A stretch of DNA of 7,181 nt from assembly GCA_964353255.1 (NCBI GenBank), contig CAYGVJ010000196.1, positions 1-7,181 on the forward strand, read 5' to 3'. Position 1 is the first letter of the stretch, and each line of letters begins with the position of its first letter. The notes beneath the pieces were generated by a model, which was not told where the DNA came from, did not search any database, and saw nothing but the letters and a program-made list of their open reading frames with translations. The translations under genes were made by a program, and so were the position numbers. Origin of the DNA: VFZS01 sp964353255. Its GTDB lineage: Bacteria; Acidobacteriota; Terriglobia; Bryobacterales; Bryobacteraceae. This document shows positions 1-6,459 of this stretch, piece after piece.

Positions 1-345
1 AATCGATGTCGGTGGTCACATCGCGAAAACGCGCCTTTATCCACGGGCTGCTAGCCCACTCGCCGCCCCGCTCCCCGCCGCCGGGCGGGAACCGGATACC
101 TCCACCCCCACCCACCGAGTCGCGCCGGTGGCTTCACCCTGCGCCTGCCGCAGCCCTCTCCGGTACCGCGCCAGCGTCGCCAGGGCAAGCCCGTGCCTCT
201 GACAAAACTCCACCCGGCTCAGTCCGCTCGCCTCGTACTCGGCCACCAACTGCTCGGCCTGCGCCCGGCTCCGCCGGCGCCCTCTCTTTCCCACCTGCTC
301 TTCGCTCACCCTTCCACTTCACCATCAACCCCCTCGCCTGAACAG
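1..345 (-). mobile_element. Probable IS66-type element remnant (edge of element)
   Basis: The TnpA-like gene at 37-309 implies that this stretch is, or was, part of an IS66-type element. Its outer end probably lies a few tens of bases beyond the tnpA start, around 310-345, where sequence resembling a different plus-strand gene begins at 346. I could not identify a terminal inverted repeat or target duplication. Codons resembling tnpB do not appear between 1 and 36, so the element is either cut by a second junction near 37-55 or continues in a form I cannot read. The boundaries are inference. Confidence 0.35.
37..309 (-). CDS. IS66-family accessory protein TnpA-like (HTH), probably C-terminally truncated
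   Basis: This 90-residue protein resembles the small TnpA-type accessory protein of IS66 insertion sequences, a DNA-binding helix-turn-helix protein encoded ahead of tnpB and the tnpC transposase. The sequence shows a basic N-terminus (KRGRRRSR, residues 8-15) and then a helix-turn-helix-like stretch at about residues 17-50, including VAEYEASGLSR and EFCQRHGLALATLARYRRG. A WVGVEVSGS segment follows, as in IS66 TnpA proteins. The start is GTG at 309, because an in-frame TGA lies four codons upstream. In family members I recall, the region after the SGLA segment continues into a further beta-rich tail of about 20-30 residues. Here it ends abruptly in AARG and a stop, which suggests a junction or frameshift near positions 37-55. 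No tnpB or tnpC is visible, because the window ends just beyond. The family call is fairly secure; the truncation is inference. Confidence 0.7.
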   Translation of the reverse strand: MSEEQVGKRGRRRSRAQAEQLVAEYEASGLSRVEFCQRHGLALATLARYRRGLRQAQGEATGATRWVGVEVSGSRPAAGSGAASGLAARG

Positions 346-603
346 ATGGGTTGCTCTGACGCATACGATCAACTCGCGCTTGGGAAGATGTGTGGGAGAT
401 TGCAGGGGCCTCGGAGGCGCTTCGCAGAGTGGTTGGACGCTGAGCAACCGCGGTTACGAAAGCAGCTATGGAGCGTTGACACCCACAGGATTGTGGACCT
501 CAGGAACCGCTCAGACCACCCCAGTCTCGAGCCCATCACCAGGACGGAGGCGGAAGAGATGGCCAAGCGGTGCCGAGATTTCTTGTCACTGATTCTTGGG
601 TGA
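346..603 (+). pseudogene. C-terminal fragment of a HEPN-like protein (RNxxxH motif)
   Basis: This 85-codon reading frame looks like the C-terminal part of a larger protein. From residue 7 it reads YDQLALGKMCGRL, then FAEWL, then a helix ending VDLRNRSDHP, then ITRTEAEEMAKRCRDFLSLIL. The pattern of a helix carrying R53-N54-x3-H58, followed by Pro and a final amphipathic helix, matches the RX4-6H motif of HEPN domains, many of which are RNases in toxin-antitoxin or defence systems. The open frame continues upstream to 193, but that part is antisense to the minus-strand tnpA and is proline-rich, so it is probably not native. I placed the left edge at the ATG at 346. There is no visible ribosome-binding site and no N-terminal half, so I read this as a remnant cut by the mobile element. 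A genuine short gene is possible. Confidence 0.45.
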
Positions 604-682
604 AGTGTGAGCGAAAGCCTTCGCTGCAGCGCACGCCCCCTCGCCCGCCTCGCCCTTCCTGCCCTGGGCGGCCAGCTCGCGG

Positions 683-1147
683 TCACATCTCCGCTGTCAA
701 CTTTCGCACGAACGCCCCCAGCTCGTCCCGAAGCCGCTGGAACGTCCCCTCGCAATCCCTTACCAGCGGCGCCATCCGGTGCCATGTCAGAAGGAACGCG
801 TAGACCGACCGGAACACGTGACGAAACTCCAGGTATTCTCTGAGGCGGCCTGCCAGCCACGGTGAAATCACGGCTCCCCGGCGCGCGCTGGGATCGGCCA
901 TCGACTTGAGCAGCGCGCTGTGCCAGGCGTCTCCGCTCGGCAGGGCTCCGTCTACCCCCAACGAGATGCGCTTGAAGATGTTTTCCACACCGCCGTAGAA
1001 GGAGTGGAGCATCGCTCCGAGCGCCGCCACGTCGAGGCGTCCCGGCTCACCCAGGGCGCAGCTATCCACCACGGGACGGAATAGATCGACCAGTTTCTGG
1101 AGCTGGCCGAGTTCAAACTCAATCTGGCTCGCCAGCTCATCCCACAC
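683..1147 (-). CDS. HepT-like HEPN-domain protein (partner of an MNT nucleotidyltransferase)
   Basis: This 154-residue, mostly alpha-helical protein is encoded directly after a minimal nucleotidyltransferase, the arrangement of MntA/HepT (MNT/HEPN) pairs. In characterised pairs HepT is an RNase toxin and the nucleotidyltransferase neutralises it by AMPylating a Tyr of the RX4HXY motif. Segments typical of HepT-like proteins are visible: an N-terminal helix (residues 3-24), LHSFYGGVENIFKRI (47-61), WHSALLKSM (75-83), VISPWLAGRLREYLEFRHVF (starting at 93) and YAFLLTWHRM (116-125). The motif region reads R109-HVFR-S114-V-Y116, so R and Y fit RX4HXY but Ser occupies the His position. R103-x6-H110 is an alternative fit. 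The start is GTG at 1147, supported by GGAGAG seven nt upstream. The gene overlaps its partner by 11 nt, implying translational coupling. The family is confident; whether it is an active toxin is open. Confidence 0.82.
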   Translation of the reverse strand: MWDELASQIEFELGQLQKLVDLFRPVVDSCALGEPGRLDVAALGAMLHSFYGGVENIFKRISLGVDGALPSGDAWHSALLKSMADPSARRGAVISPWLAGRLREYLEFRHVFRSVYAFLLTWHRMAPLVRDCEGTFQRLRDELGAFVRKLTAEM

Positions 1148-1448
1148 GCCGCAGCTCTCCGTGCTCCCTGAGGTAGCGCACGAAGTCGCTCTCCTCGTCC
1201 AGATCGATTAGGTCCAGTTGACACCCCAGCGCCTCGTGCGCGTCAGCCATGGCGCGGAAGAACACCTGCGGCGGCAGGCCCGCCACCGCCAGGTCGATGT
1301 CGGAGCCCTCGCGCAGCCGGCCTTTGGCTACCGACCCGAACAGGTACACCTCCCGCGCCCCGGCCGCCTTCAGTGCGGCGGCCGCCCGCTGGATGGCTTG
1401 CCGCAGCTCCTCGCTCAGTCCTTCCAGGACTTCGGGGGAAGAACCCAT
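1137..1448 (-). CDS. Minimal nucleotidyltransferase (MntA-like antitoxin of an MNT/HEPN pair)
   Basis: This 103-residue protein of the DNA polymerase beta-like nucleotidyltransferase superfamily is probably cytoplasmic and acts on its HEPN neighbour. The core motif is intact: LFGSVAKGRLREGSDIDLAV (starting at residue 36), with G38-S39 and the metal-binding pair D50-x-D52. A third acidic residue, D79, sits in QLDLIDLD. All three catalytic carboxylates are therefore present, and the length suits a minimal MNT protein. In known MntA/HepT systems such enzymes transfer AMP to a Tyr of the HEPN toxin; applying that here is inference from family and gene order. I chose the ATG at 1448 because the frame upstream of it lies in the 3' end and stop of the preceding gene; the Shine-Dalgarno is weak (GGAA close to the ATG). 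It starts 17 nt after the UPF0182 stop and overlaps the HepT-like gene by 11 nt, so all three may share a transcript. Confidence 0.85.
   Translation of the reverse strand: MGSSPEVLEGLSEELRQAIQRAAAALKAAGAREVYLFGSVAKGRLREGSDIDLAVAGLPPQVFFRAMADAHEALGCQLDLIDLDEESDFVRYLREHGELRRVG
1155..1160 (-). promoter_or_regulatory. Shine-Dalgarno GGAGAG deciding the GTG start of the HepT-like gene
   Basis: GGAGAG lies seven nt upstream of the GTG at 1147, inside the last codons of the preceding nucleotidyltransferase gene. It supports the GTG over the competing ATG at 1140, which is in another frame and opens only a shadow frame. Confidence 0.6.
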
Positions 1449-1465
1449 ACTTCCGATGATACCCC

Positions 1466-4225
1466 CTACCGCCTTTGCGCCTCCGTCTCGACCGCTTCCA
1501 GCTCCTTGCCGGCTTCGGCCCAACGGCCCTGCGCGGCCAGCTCGCGGTAGCGGCGCAGGTGCTGGCGGATGGTTTCCAGCTTCCGCTCCAGCGGCGCGAC
1601 AGCAGGCGGCGGCGCGCCCGCTGCCGGAGCCTCCACCGCCGCCTTGGCCACCTCGGCAACAGCGCCACCCATCACCCTGGCCAGTTCGCCAACCGCCAGC
1701 TCGTAGGTGTCCGTGTAGATCAGGCTATTGCCCAGCGCCAAAGCCACCTTCTTCAACTGCGGCATGCGCGCTTCGGCGGCTTGAATGTAGAGCGGCTGGA
1801 CATACAGGAAGGTGTTAGCCACCGGCAGCACCAGCATTTGGGCGCGCAACACCTGCGAGCCTTGCTGGTTCCACAGCGTCAAATCCTTGGAGATGGTCTG
1901 GTCCTGGTTGATGCGCGCCTCGATCTGCATGGGGCCGAACACCAACTCCTGCTTGGACAGTTGCAGCACCACCAGCTGGCCCAGGTGCGGGCCGTCGCAG
2001 CGCGCCACCATCAGGCCGATCATGTTGTCCTTGTTGCGAGGCGTGAAGGGGGTAATCAGCAGGAACTCGGCCCTATCCTCGCCCGGCAGGCTGGCCACCA
2101 CATAACTGGGCGCCAGCGCCTCGGGGCGCCCGCCCGCGCCCTGGGTGGCGCGGGCAATGTCCCAGAGGTCTTCCTTGTTGTAGAAGGCCTGCGGGTCGCG
2201 CATATGGTAGGTGCGGTAGATCTCGGCCTGAACGCGGAAGAGCGTCTCCGGGTAGCGGGCGTGAGCGCGCAAGTCGGCGGGCATCTCCGAGAAGGGCCGC
2301 AGCAGGCGTGGGAACAGGTGCTGATAGGCCCGGATGATGGGGTCGGCCGGATCGAAGATGTAGATGCGCGTCTCGCCGTCGTAAGCATCCACCGTGGCCT
2401 TGACGGCGTTGCGCATGTAGTTGATCTCGCCGATGCCGCCCAGCGTGGTGCGGACGGAGTACGGGTGCGCCGCCGAGGAGGTGTAGCCGTCCACGCACCA
2501 GACCAGCCGGCCCTCCTGGGTCAGCACCAGGTACGGGTCGTCCTCCCAGGTGATGAAGCGCGCCAGAACGGAAAGCCGCTGGCGCACGTTGCGCCGGATC
2601 ATCATGCGGCTCTGGGGCGTCAGGTAGCCGGTGAGCAAAATGTTGAAGTCCCCCTGCGCCAGGGCTGCCGTGATCCGCATGGGCAGCGAGGAGACCGGGA
2701 ACCCGCCCCGGCCTTGGTAACGGGCGAAGACGTTGTCGGCGCCGGAGGGGTAGTTGAACTCGGCCTGCTCGGTGTGAACGAAGACCGGCTCGTGATTCAC
2801 CTCGCCGTAGTACAGCTCGGGGCGGGTCAGCTTCAGGCTTGAGGTCTTGACGACCGGGGGCGCGTCCTGGACGAAGAGGTGGGGCAGGCCGTCGGGGGTG
2901 ATGCGGTTAGCCTCGGCCATCACCATGCCGTAGCCGTGGGTGTAGATGAAATGCGGGTTGATCCAGCGGGTGCGGGCGTCGGGCAACAGCCGGATGTCCA
3001 GCTCGCGCGGGGTCAGCAACACCTGGCGGAGCTGGCCGTCGATGGTGTAGCGGTCCACGTCCGTGTCGGCGAAGGTGTAGTAGGGCCGCAATGCCTGGAT
3101 CTGCGTAACCGTGTCGTGGAAGGCGCGCCAGTCCCACAGGCGCACGTTGCTGAGCAGCGCCTGGTGCTCGGCCGGGTCGAACCGGCCCCCGATCTTGGCG
3201 GTGGACTCGGTTTCCGTGAGCCGCCGGTCCAGCCCGTAGGCGCTGCGCGTGGCCTGAATGTGCGTCTGGATGTAGGGACGCTCGATGGAGATCTCGTTGG
3301 GGCGCACGTAGGCCGCGGTGACCAGGGGCGGAACTGCCCAGCGAACCAGCAGCGCGATAGCCATGAAGGCCGCCAGCTTCCAGCGTCTCGCCGCCAGCAG
3401 GATGGCCGCCGCCAGGCAAGCCACGATCAGCAGCCACTGCAAGGGCAGCGCGAAGTTCAGGTCCACCCAGTCCACTCCCACCATGAAGCCGTGATCGTTC
3501 CAGACCATCTCGTAGCGGCCCAGGAAGAACTGAAAGGCCAGGCCCAGCAGGAACACCACAGCCAGACCGCGCAGGAACACGGACTCCAGGGCGCCCTCCA
3601 GGCGCAGGAGGCTGACGTCGAACTGCCCTCCCGCCTGGAGCTCCGCGAGGCGGTCACGCAACTGCCAGCCACGGGCGGTCAGCCAGTAGACCAGGGCGGC
3701 CACTACCGCCAGAGTGAGCAGAAAGCTCCGCAGCAAGGAGTAGAACGGCAGATCGAACAGGTAGAATCCCAGGGGCAGGCCGAAGACCGAGTCCCGCCAG
3801 GCGGCGGCCTCCACCGGCAGGCCCCGGCCGCCGAAAAAGCGCACCACGGTCCAGGTGTCGATGGTGGCGGCGGCCAGCAGAATGCCCACCAGCAGCAGGA
3901 CCACCGTCGAAATCCGGGCGTACAGCCGATGCTGGCCCAGCCGGATGCCGGCGAACTTCATGGAGCGGGCGTGGGCCGCCCACAGGACCACGAACCCCAG
4001 CAAGGCGGCCAGCGCCACCGGCAGCAGGCTGTAAAGCAGGATGGCGATCCAGGTACGCACCTGGTCCATCTCCTGCCACCACTTGTACTCGATGACGTAG
4101 CGCGCCGCCGCCCGGGCCACCAGCAACACCAGCAGAACGACGATGACCAGGATGGCCCAGCGGCCCCTCACGGGGTTGGCCTTGTCTCCCAGCCGGGGAG
4201 GCGCGGGAGAGTCGAAGTCAGACAT
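1466..4225 (-). CDS. UPF0182 family membrane protein
   Basis: This 919-residue protein belongs to UPF0182 (COG1615), large bacterial membrane proteins of unknown biochemical role. The N-terminal third has about seven hydrophobic helices, near residues 22-40, 59-84, 106-125, 160-182, 219-236, 258-278 and 282-302. After them comes a long soluble part that should lie outside the cytoplasmic membrane. Recognisable family segments are RPYIQTHIQATRSAYGLD (starting about 316), NPHFIYTHGYGMVMAEANRI, VNHEPVFVHTEQAEFNYPSG and LYIQAAEARMPQLKKV. The C-terminus is an Ala/Pro linker followed by a charged helix (LERKLETIRQHLRRYRELAA), also usual for the family. Length is normal and no frameshift is apparent. 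The ATG at 4225 has a near-ideal Shine-Dalgarno, GGAGGAGGT. It lies 33 nt after pyrC, so it is probably cotranscribed with the pyrimidine genes, although no pyrimidine-related function is known. The family assignment is secure. Confidence 0.95.
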   Translation of the reverse strand: MSDFDSPAPPRLGDKANPVRGRWAILVIVVLLVLLVARAAARYVIEYKWWQEMDQVRTWIAILLYSLLPVALAALLGFVVLWAAHARSMKFAGIRLGQHRLYARISTVVLLLVGILLAAATIDTWTVVRFFGGRGLPVEAAAWRDSVFGLPLGFYLFDLPFYSLLRSFLLTLAVVAALVYWLTARGWQLRDRLAELQAGGQFDVSLLRLEGALESVFLRGLAVVFLLGLAFQFFLGRYEMVWNDHGFMVGVDWVDLNFALPLQWLLIVACLAAAILLAARRWKLAAFMAIALLVRWAVPPLVTAAYVRPNEISIERPYIQTHIQATRSAYGLDRRLTETESTAKIGGRFDPAEHQALLSNVRLWDWRAFHDTVTQIQALRPYYTFADTDVDRYTIDGQLRQVLLTPRELDIRLLPDARTRWINPHFIYTHGYGMVMAEANRITPDGLPHLFVQDAPPVVKTSSLKLTRPELYYGEVNHEPVFVHTEQAEFNYPSGADNVFARYQGRGGFPVSSLPMRITAALAQGDFNILLTGYLTPQSRMMIRRNVRQRLSVLARFITWEDDPYLVLTQEGRLVWCVDGYTSSAAHPYSVRTTLGGIGEINYMRNAVKATVDAYDGETRIYIFDPADPIIRAYQHLFPRLLRPFSEMPADLRAHARYPETLFRVQAEIYRTYHMRDPQAFYNKEDLWDIARATQGAGGRPEALAPSYVVASLPGEDRAEFLLITPFTPRNKDNMIGLMVARCDGPHLGQLVVLQLSKQELVFGPMQIEARINQDQTISKDLTLWNQQGSQVLRAQMLVLPVANTFLYVQPLYIQAAEARMPQLKKVALALGNSLIYTDTYELAVGELARVMGGAVAEVAKAAVEAPAAGAPPPAVAPLERKLETIRQHLRRYRELAAQGRWAEAGKELEAVETEAQRR

Positions 4226-4229
4226 AGTT

Positions 4230-4252
4230 ACCTCCTCCGCCCTTGCGGGCGG
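4230..4252 (-). promoter_or_regulatory. GC hairpin with GCAA tetraloop abutting the UPF0182 Shine-Dalgarno
   Basis: In the spacer between pyrC and the UPF0182 gene, the minus strand reads CCGCCC-GCAA-GGGCGG (4252 to 4237). This is a perfect 6-bp GC stem closed by a GNRA-type tetraloop. The last two G residues of the stem are also the first bases of the Shine-Dalgarno GGAGGAGGT (4238-4230). No U-tract follows, so it is not an intrinsic terminator in this direction. It could limit ribosome access or protect an mRNA end. The structure is read directly; its role is inference. Confidence 0.5.
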
Positions 4253-4258
4253 GCTTTC

Positions 4259-5542
4259 TCAAAACCGGCGCCACACCACGGCTCCGTTGACCACCGTGGC
4301 CACCGGGGCGCCCCGGAAGTCACGGCCGTGGAAAGGCGAGTTGCGGCCCTTGGAAAAGGACCGGTTGACATCGTAAGTCCAGTTGAGTTCGGGATCGAAG
4401 ATGGTCACGTCGGCCAGCGCGCCCGGCGTCAGCCGGCCACGGTTGCTCCACCCCAGGATCCTGGCCGGACCCCAGGTAAAAAGCCCCACCAGGCGCGGCA
4501 AGGAGATCCTGCCGGAGTGCACGAGCACCTCGAGGGCCACCGCCAGGGCCGTCTCCGAGCCGATGATCCCGAAGGGGCACTTCTCGAACTCCTGCATCTT
4601 CTCGCTGCCCGGATGCGGGGCGTGGTCGGTGGCGATGGCGTCCACCACCCCTGCCGCCACCCCCTCGCGCAACGCCTCGACGTCGGCGCGCGAGCGCAGC
4701 GGCGGCCTCATCTTGAAGTTGCTGTCGTAGGGTAGCACGTCCGAGTCGGCGAGTGCCAGGTGGTGCGGCGTCACCTCGCAGGTCACGGCCAGGCCCCTGG
4801 CCTTGGCCTGCGCCACCATCTCCAGCGAGCGCCGCGTCGAGACGTGCGCAACGTGCAGCCGGGCGCCGGTGGAGGCCGCCAACAGCAGGTCGCGCGCCAC
4901 CATGACGTCCTCCGAGCAGCCGGGGATGCCGCTTAGACCCAGGCGCGTGGACTCCACTCCCTCGTGCATGTCGCCCCCCGCACTCAGGTTCAGGTCCTCG
5001 CAGTGGTCGATCACCGGCAGGTCGAAGGCCCGGGCGAACTCCATGGCCCGCCGCATCACGCGCGAGTTCATCACCGGGCGGCCGTCGTCGGAGATGGCCA
5101 CCGCCCCGGCGTTCTTCATCGAGCCGATGGCCGCCAGCTCCTCGCCCGCGCTGTTCTTGGTAATGGCCCCGATGGGGAAGACGTTGGTCACCGCGGCCCG
5201 CCGCGCCCGCTCCAGAATGTAGCGGGTGACCGTGGCGTCGTCGTTGACCGGCTGGCTGTTGGGCATGGCGCAGACGGAGGTGAACCCGCCCGCGGCGGCG
5301 GCCTTCGATCCGGTCTCGATGGTCTCGGCGTGCTCGAAGCCCGGCTCCCGCAAATGCACGTGTAGATCGATGAAGCCGGGCGCCACCACCAGGCCGCCGG
5401 CGTCGAACACGGTTGCCGCCAGAGCATGCAGGTTCGGCCCGATGCGGACAATGTAGCTGTCCTTGATCAGGATGTCGGCCACGGCGTCGAGCCCCGAGGC
5501 CGGGTCGATGATCCGTCCGTTCTTAATCAGCAGCTTCGCCAT
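4259..5542 (-). CDS. pyrC: Dihydroorotase, type I
   Basis: Dihydroorotase (EC 3.5.2.3) reversibly cyclises N-carbamoyl-L-aspartate to L-dihydroorotate, the third step of de novo UMP synthesis, in the cytoplasm. The 427-residue length and sequence match type I bacterial enzymes of the amidohydrolase superfamily. Visible metal and active-site residues are H61 and H63 in DLHVHLREPG, D153 in ISDDGRPV (the type I ligand in place of the carboxylated Lys of type II), H180 in VIDHCED, H233 in HVAHVST, and catalytic D306 in ATDHAPH. The short N-terminal beta segment and the C-terminal LTPGALADVTIFDP sandwich domain are both present, so the enzyme looks intact and active. The ATG at 5542 lies inside the end of pyrB with a 20-nt overlap, which points to coupled translation. 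In several bacteria type I dihydroorotase forms a complex with aspartate carbamoyltransferase; that may apply here but the sequence does not show it. Confidence 0.98.
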   Translation of the reverse strand: MAKLLIKNGRIIDPASGLDAVADILIKDSYIVRIGPNLHALAATVFDAGGLVVAPGFIDLHVHLREPGFEHAETIETGSKAAAAGGFTSVCAMPNSQPVNDDATVTRYILERARRAAVTNVFPIGAITKNSAGEELAAIGSMKNAGAVAISDDGRPVMNSRVMRRAMEFARAFDLPVIDHCEDLNLSAGGDMHEGVESTRLGLSGIPGCSEDVMVARDLLLAASTGARLHVAHVSTRRSLEMVAQAKARGLAVTCEVTPHHLALADSDVLPYDSNFKMRPPLRSRADVEALREGVAAGVVDAIATDHAPHPGSEKMQEFEKCPFGIIGSETALAVALEVLVHSGRISLPRLVGLFTWGPARILGWSNRGRLTPGALADVTIFDPELNWTYDVNRSFSKGRNSPFHGRDFRGAPVATVVNGAVVWRRF

Positions 5543-6452
5543 GACCGCCCAGAATGCGCTCCAGCACCGCCATGCGCACGGCGACGCCGTTTTCCACTTG
5601 GTTCAGGATGACCGACTTCTGCGAGTCGGCCACCTCGGAGGAGATCTCGCGCCCCCGATTGATCGGCCCGGGGTGCATCACGATGACGTTCGGCTTGGCC
5701 AGATCCAAATGCTCCAGCCGCAGGCCATAGAACTGGAAGTACTCCCCGGCCGGGAAGGCCGCTTCGTGCTGCCGCTCAAGCTGTACCCGGAGCATCATGA
5801 TCACGTCGGCCTCCCGGATGGCCTCGCGCATGTCATAGGTGATGCGCACGCCGGGCGCAATGCGGGCCAGCTCGGCGGGCACCAGGGGAGCCGGGCCGCA
5901 CAGGACGATATCCACGCCGAACTTCGCCAGCAAATGGATGTTGGAGCGCGCCACGCGGCTATGGGCGATGTCGCCGATGATGGCCACGCGCAGGCCCTCC
6001 AGCGAGGGCCGGTGATCGAGGATGGTGCGCGCGTCCAGCAGCGCCTGGGTGGGGTGCTCGTGCGTGCCGTCGCCGGCGTTGATGATGGGCGTGGGCAGGT
6101 GCCGCGCCAGGAAGTGCGGCGCCCCGGAGGCCGCGTGCCGCATGACGATGGCGTTGGGGCGCATGGCCGCCAGCGTGTTCAGCGTGTCCACCAGCGATTC
6201 CCCCTTCGAGAGGCTGGAGCCGGCCGCGGTGATCGACACCGTGTCGGCGCCCAGACGCTTGGCGGCGATCTCGAAGCTGGTGCGGGTGCGAGTGGAAGGC
6301 TCGAAGAACAGGTTGACGATCATCTTGCCGCGCAAGGTGTCCAGCCGCTTGAAGGTGTGGTTCTCGAAGGGCTGGAAATCCCGGGCGCGGTCCAAGATGG
6401 CTTCGATCTCGGCGCGTTCCAACTCCTCGGTCCCGAGCAGGCCCCCAGGCAT
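5523..6452 (-). CDS. pyrB: Aspartate carbamoyltransferase catalytic subunit
   Basis: This cytoplasmic enzyme (EC 2.1.3.2) condenses carbamoyl phosphate with L-aspartate to form N-carbamoyl-L-aspartate, the committed step of pyrimidine synthesis. The 309-residue length is normal. The carbamoyl-phosphate domain shows FFEPSTRTRTSFE (residues 49-61, with the S53-T-R-T-R57 loop), SKGES (82-86, with K83), R105-H106 and GDGTHEHPTQALLD (127-140). The aspartate domain shows GDIAHSRVARSN (160-171), MLRVQLER (220-227, with R222 and Q224) and MHPGPINRG (259-267). The catalytic set therefore appears complete. No pyrI regulatory subunit is next to it, so control is more likely through the adjacent PyrR than by allosteric PyrI. 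The ATG at 6452 follows the pyrR stop by 7 nt, and its Shine-Dalgarno GAGGGA (6461-6456) overlaps that stop. The end overlaps pyrC by 20 nt. Confidence 0.98.
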   Translation of the reverse strand: MPGGLLGTEELERAEIEAILDRARDFQPFENHTFKRLDTLRGKMIVNLFFEPSTRTRTSFEIAAKRLGADTVSITAAGSSLSKGESLVDTLNTLAAMRPNAIVMRHAASGAPHFLARHLPTPIINAGDGTHEHPTQALLDARTILDHRPSLEGLRVAIIGDIAHSRVARSNIHLLAKFGVDIVLCGPAPLVPAELARIAPGVRITYDMREAIREADVIMMLRVQLERQHEAAFPAGEYFQFYGLRLEHLDLAKPNVIVMHPGPINRGREISSEVADSQKSVILNQVENGVAVRMAVLERILGGHGEAAD

Positions 6453-6459
6453 GGTTCCC

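Noticed and set aside
193..345. Upstream part of the plus-strand frame leading into the HEPN fragment.
   Set aside because: It is antisense to the TnpA-like gene and proline/leucine-rich with no recognisable fold, so it was not included in the HEPN call.
610..625. AGCGAA/TTCGCT hairpin just after the plus-strand HEPN fragment, considered as a terminator.
   Set aside because: Only 6 bp with a 4-nt loop and no T-run on either strand, so it does not meet the form of an intrinsic terminator.
1449..1523. N-terminal extension of the nucleotidyltransferase by 25 codons to 1523.
   Set aside because: The extension overlaps the 3' end of the UPF0182 gene and reads as low-complexity Gly/Arg/Ala sequence; the ATG at 1448 gives a normal minimal MNT protein.
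1475..2842. Long plus-strand open frame (455 codons) opposite the UPF0182 gene.
   Set aside because: It is antisense to a clearly conserved protein, is rich in His, Gln, Arg and Gly as expected from mirrored high-GC codons, and shows no domain.
2879..4735. Very long plus-strand open frame (618 codons) across UPF0182 and the end of pyrC.
   Set aside because: It spans two genuine minus-strand genes and has the low-complexity composition of an antisense shadow frame.
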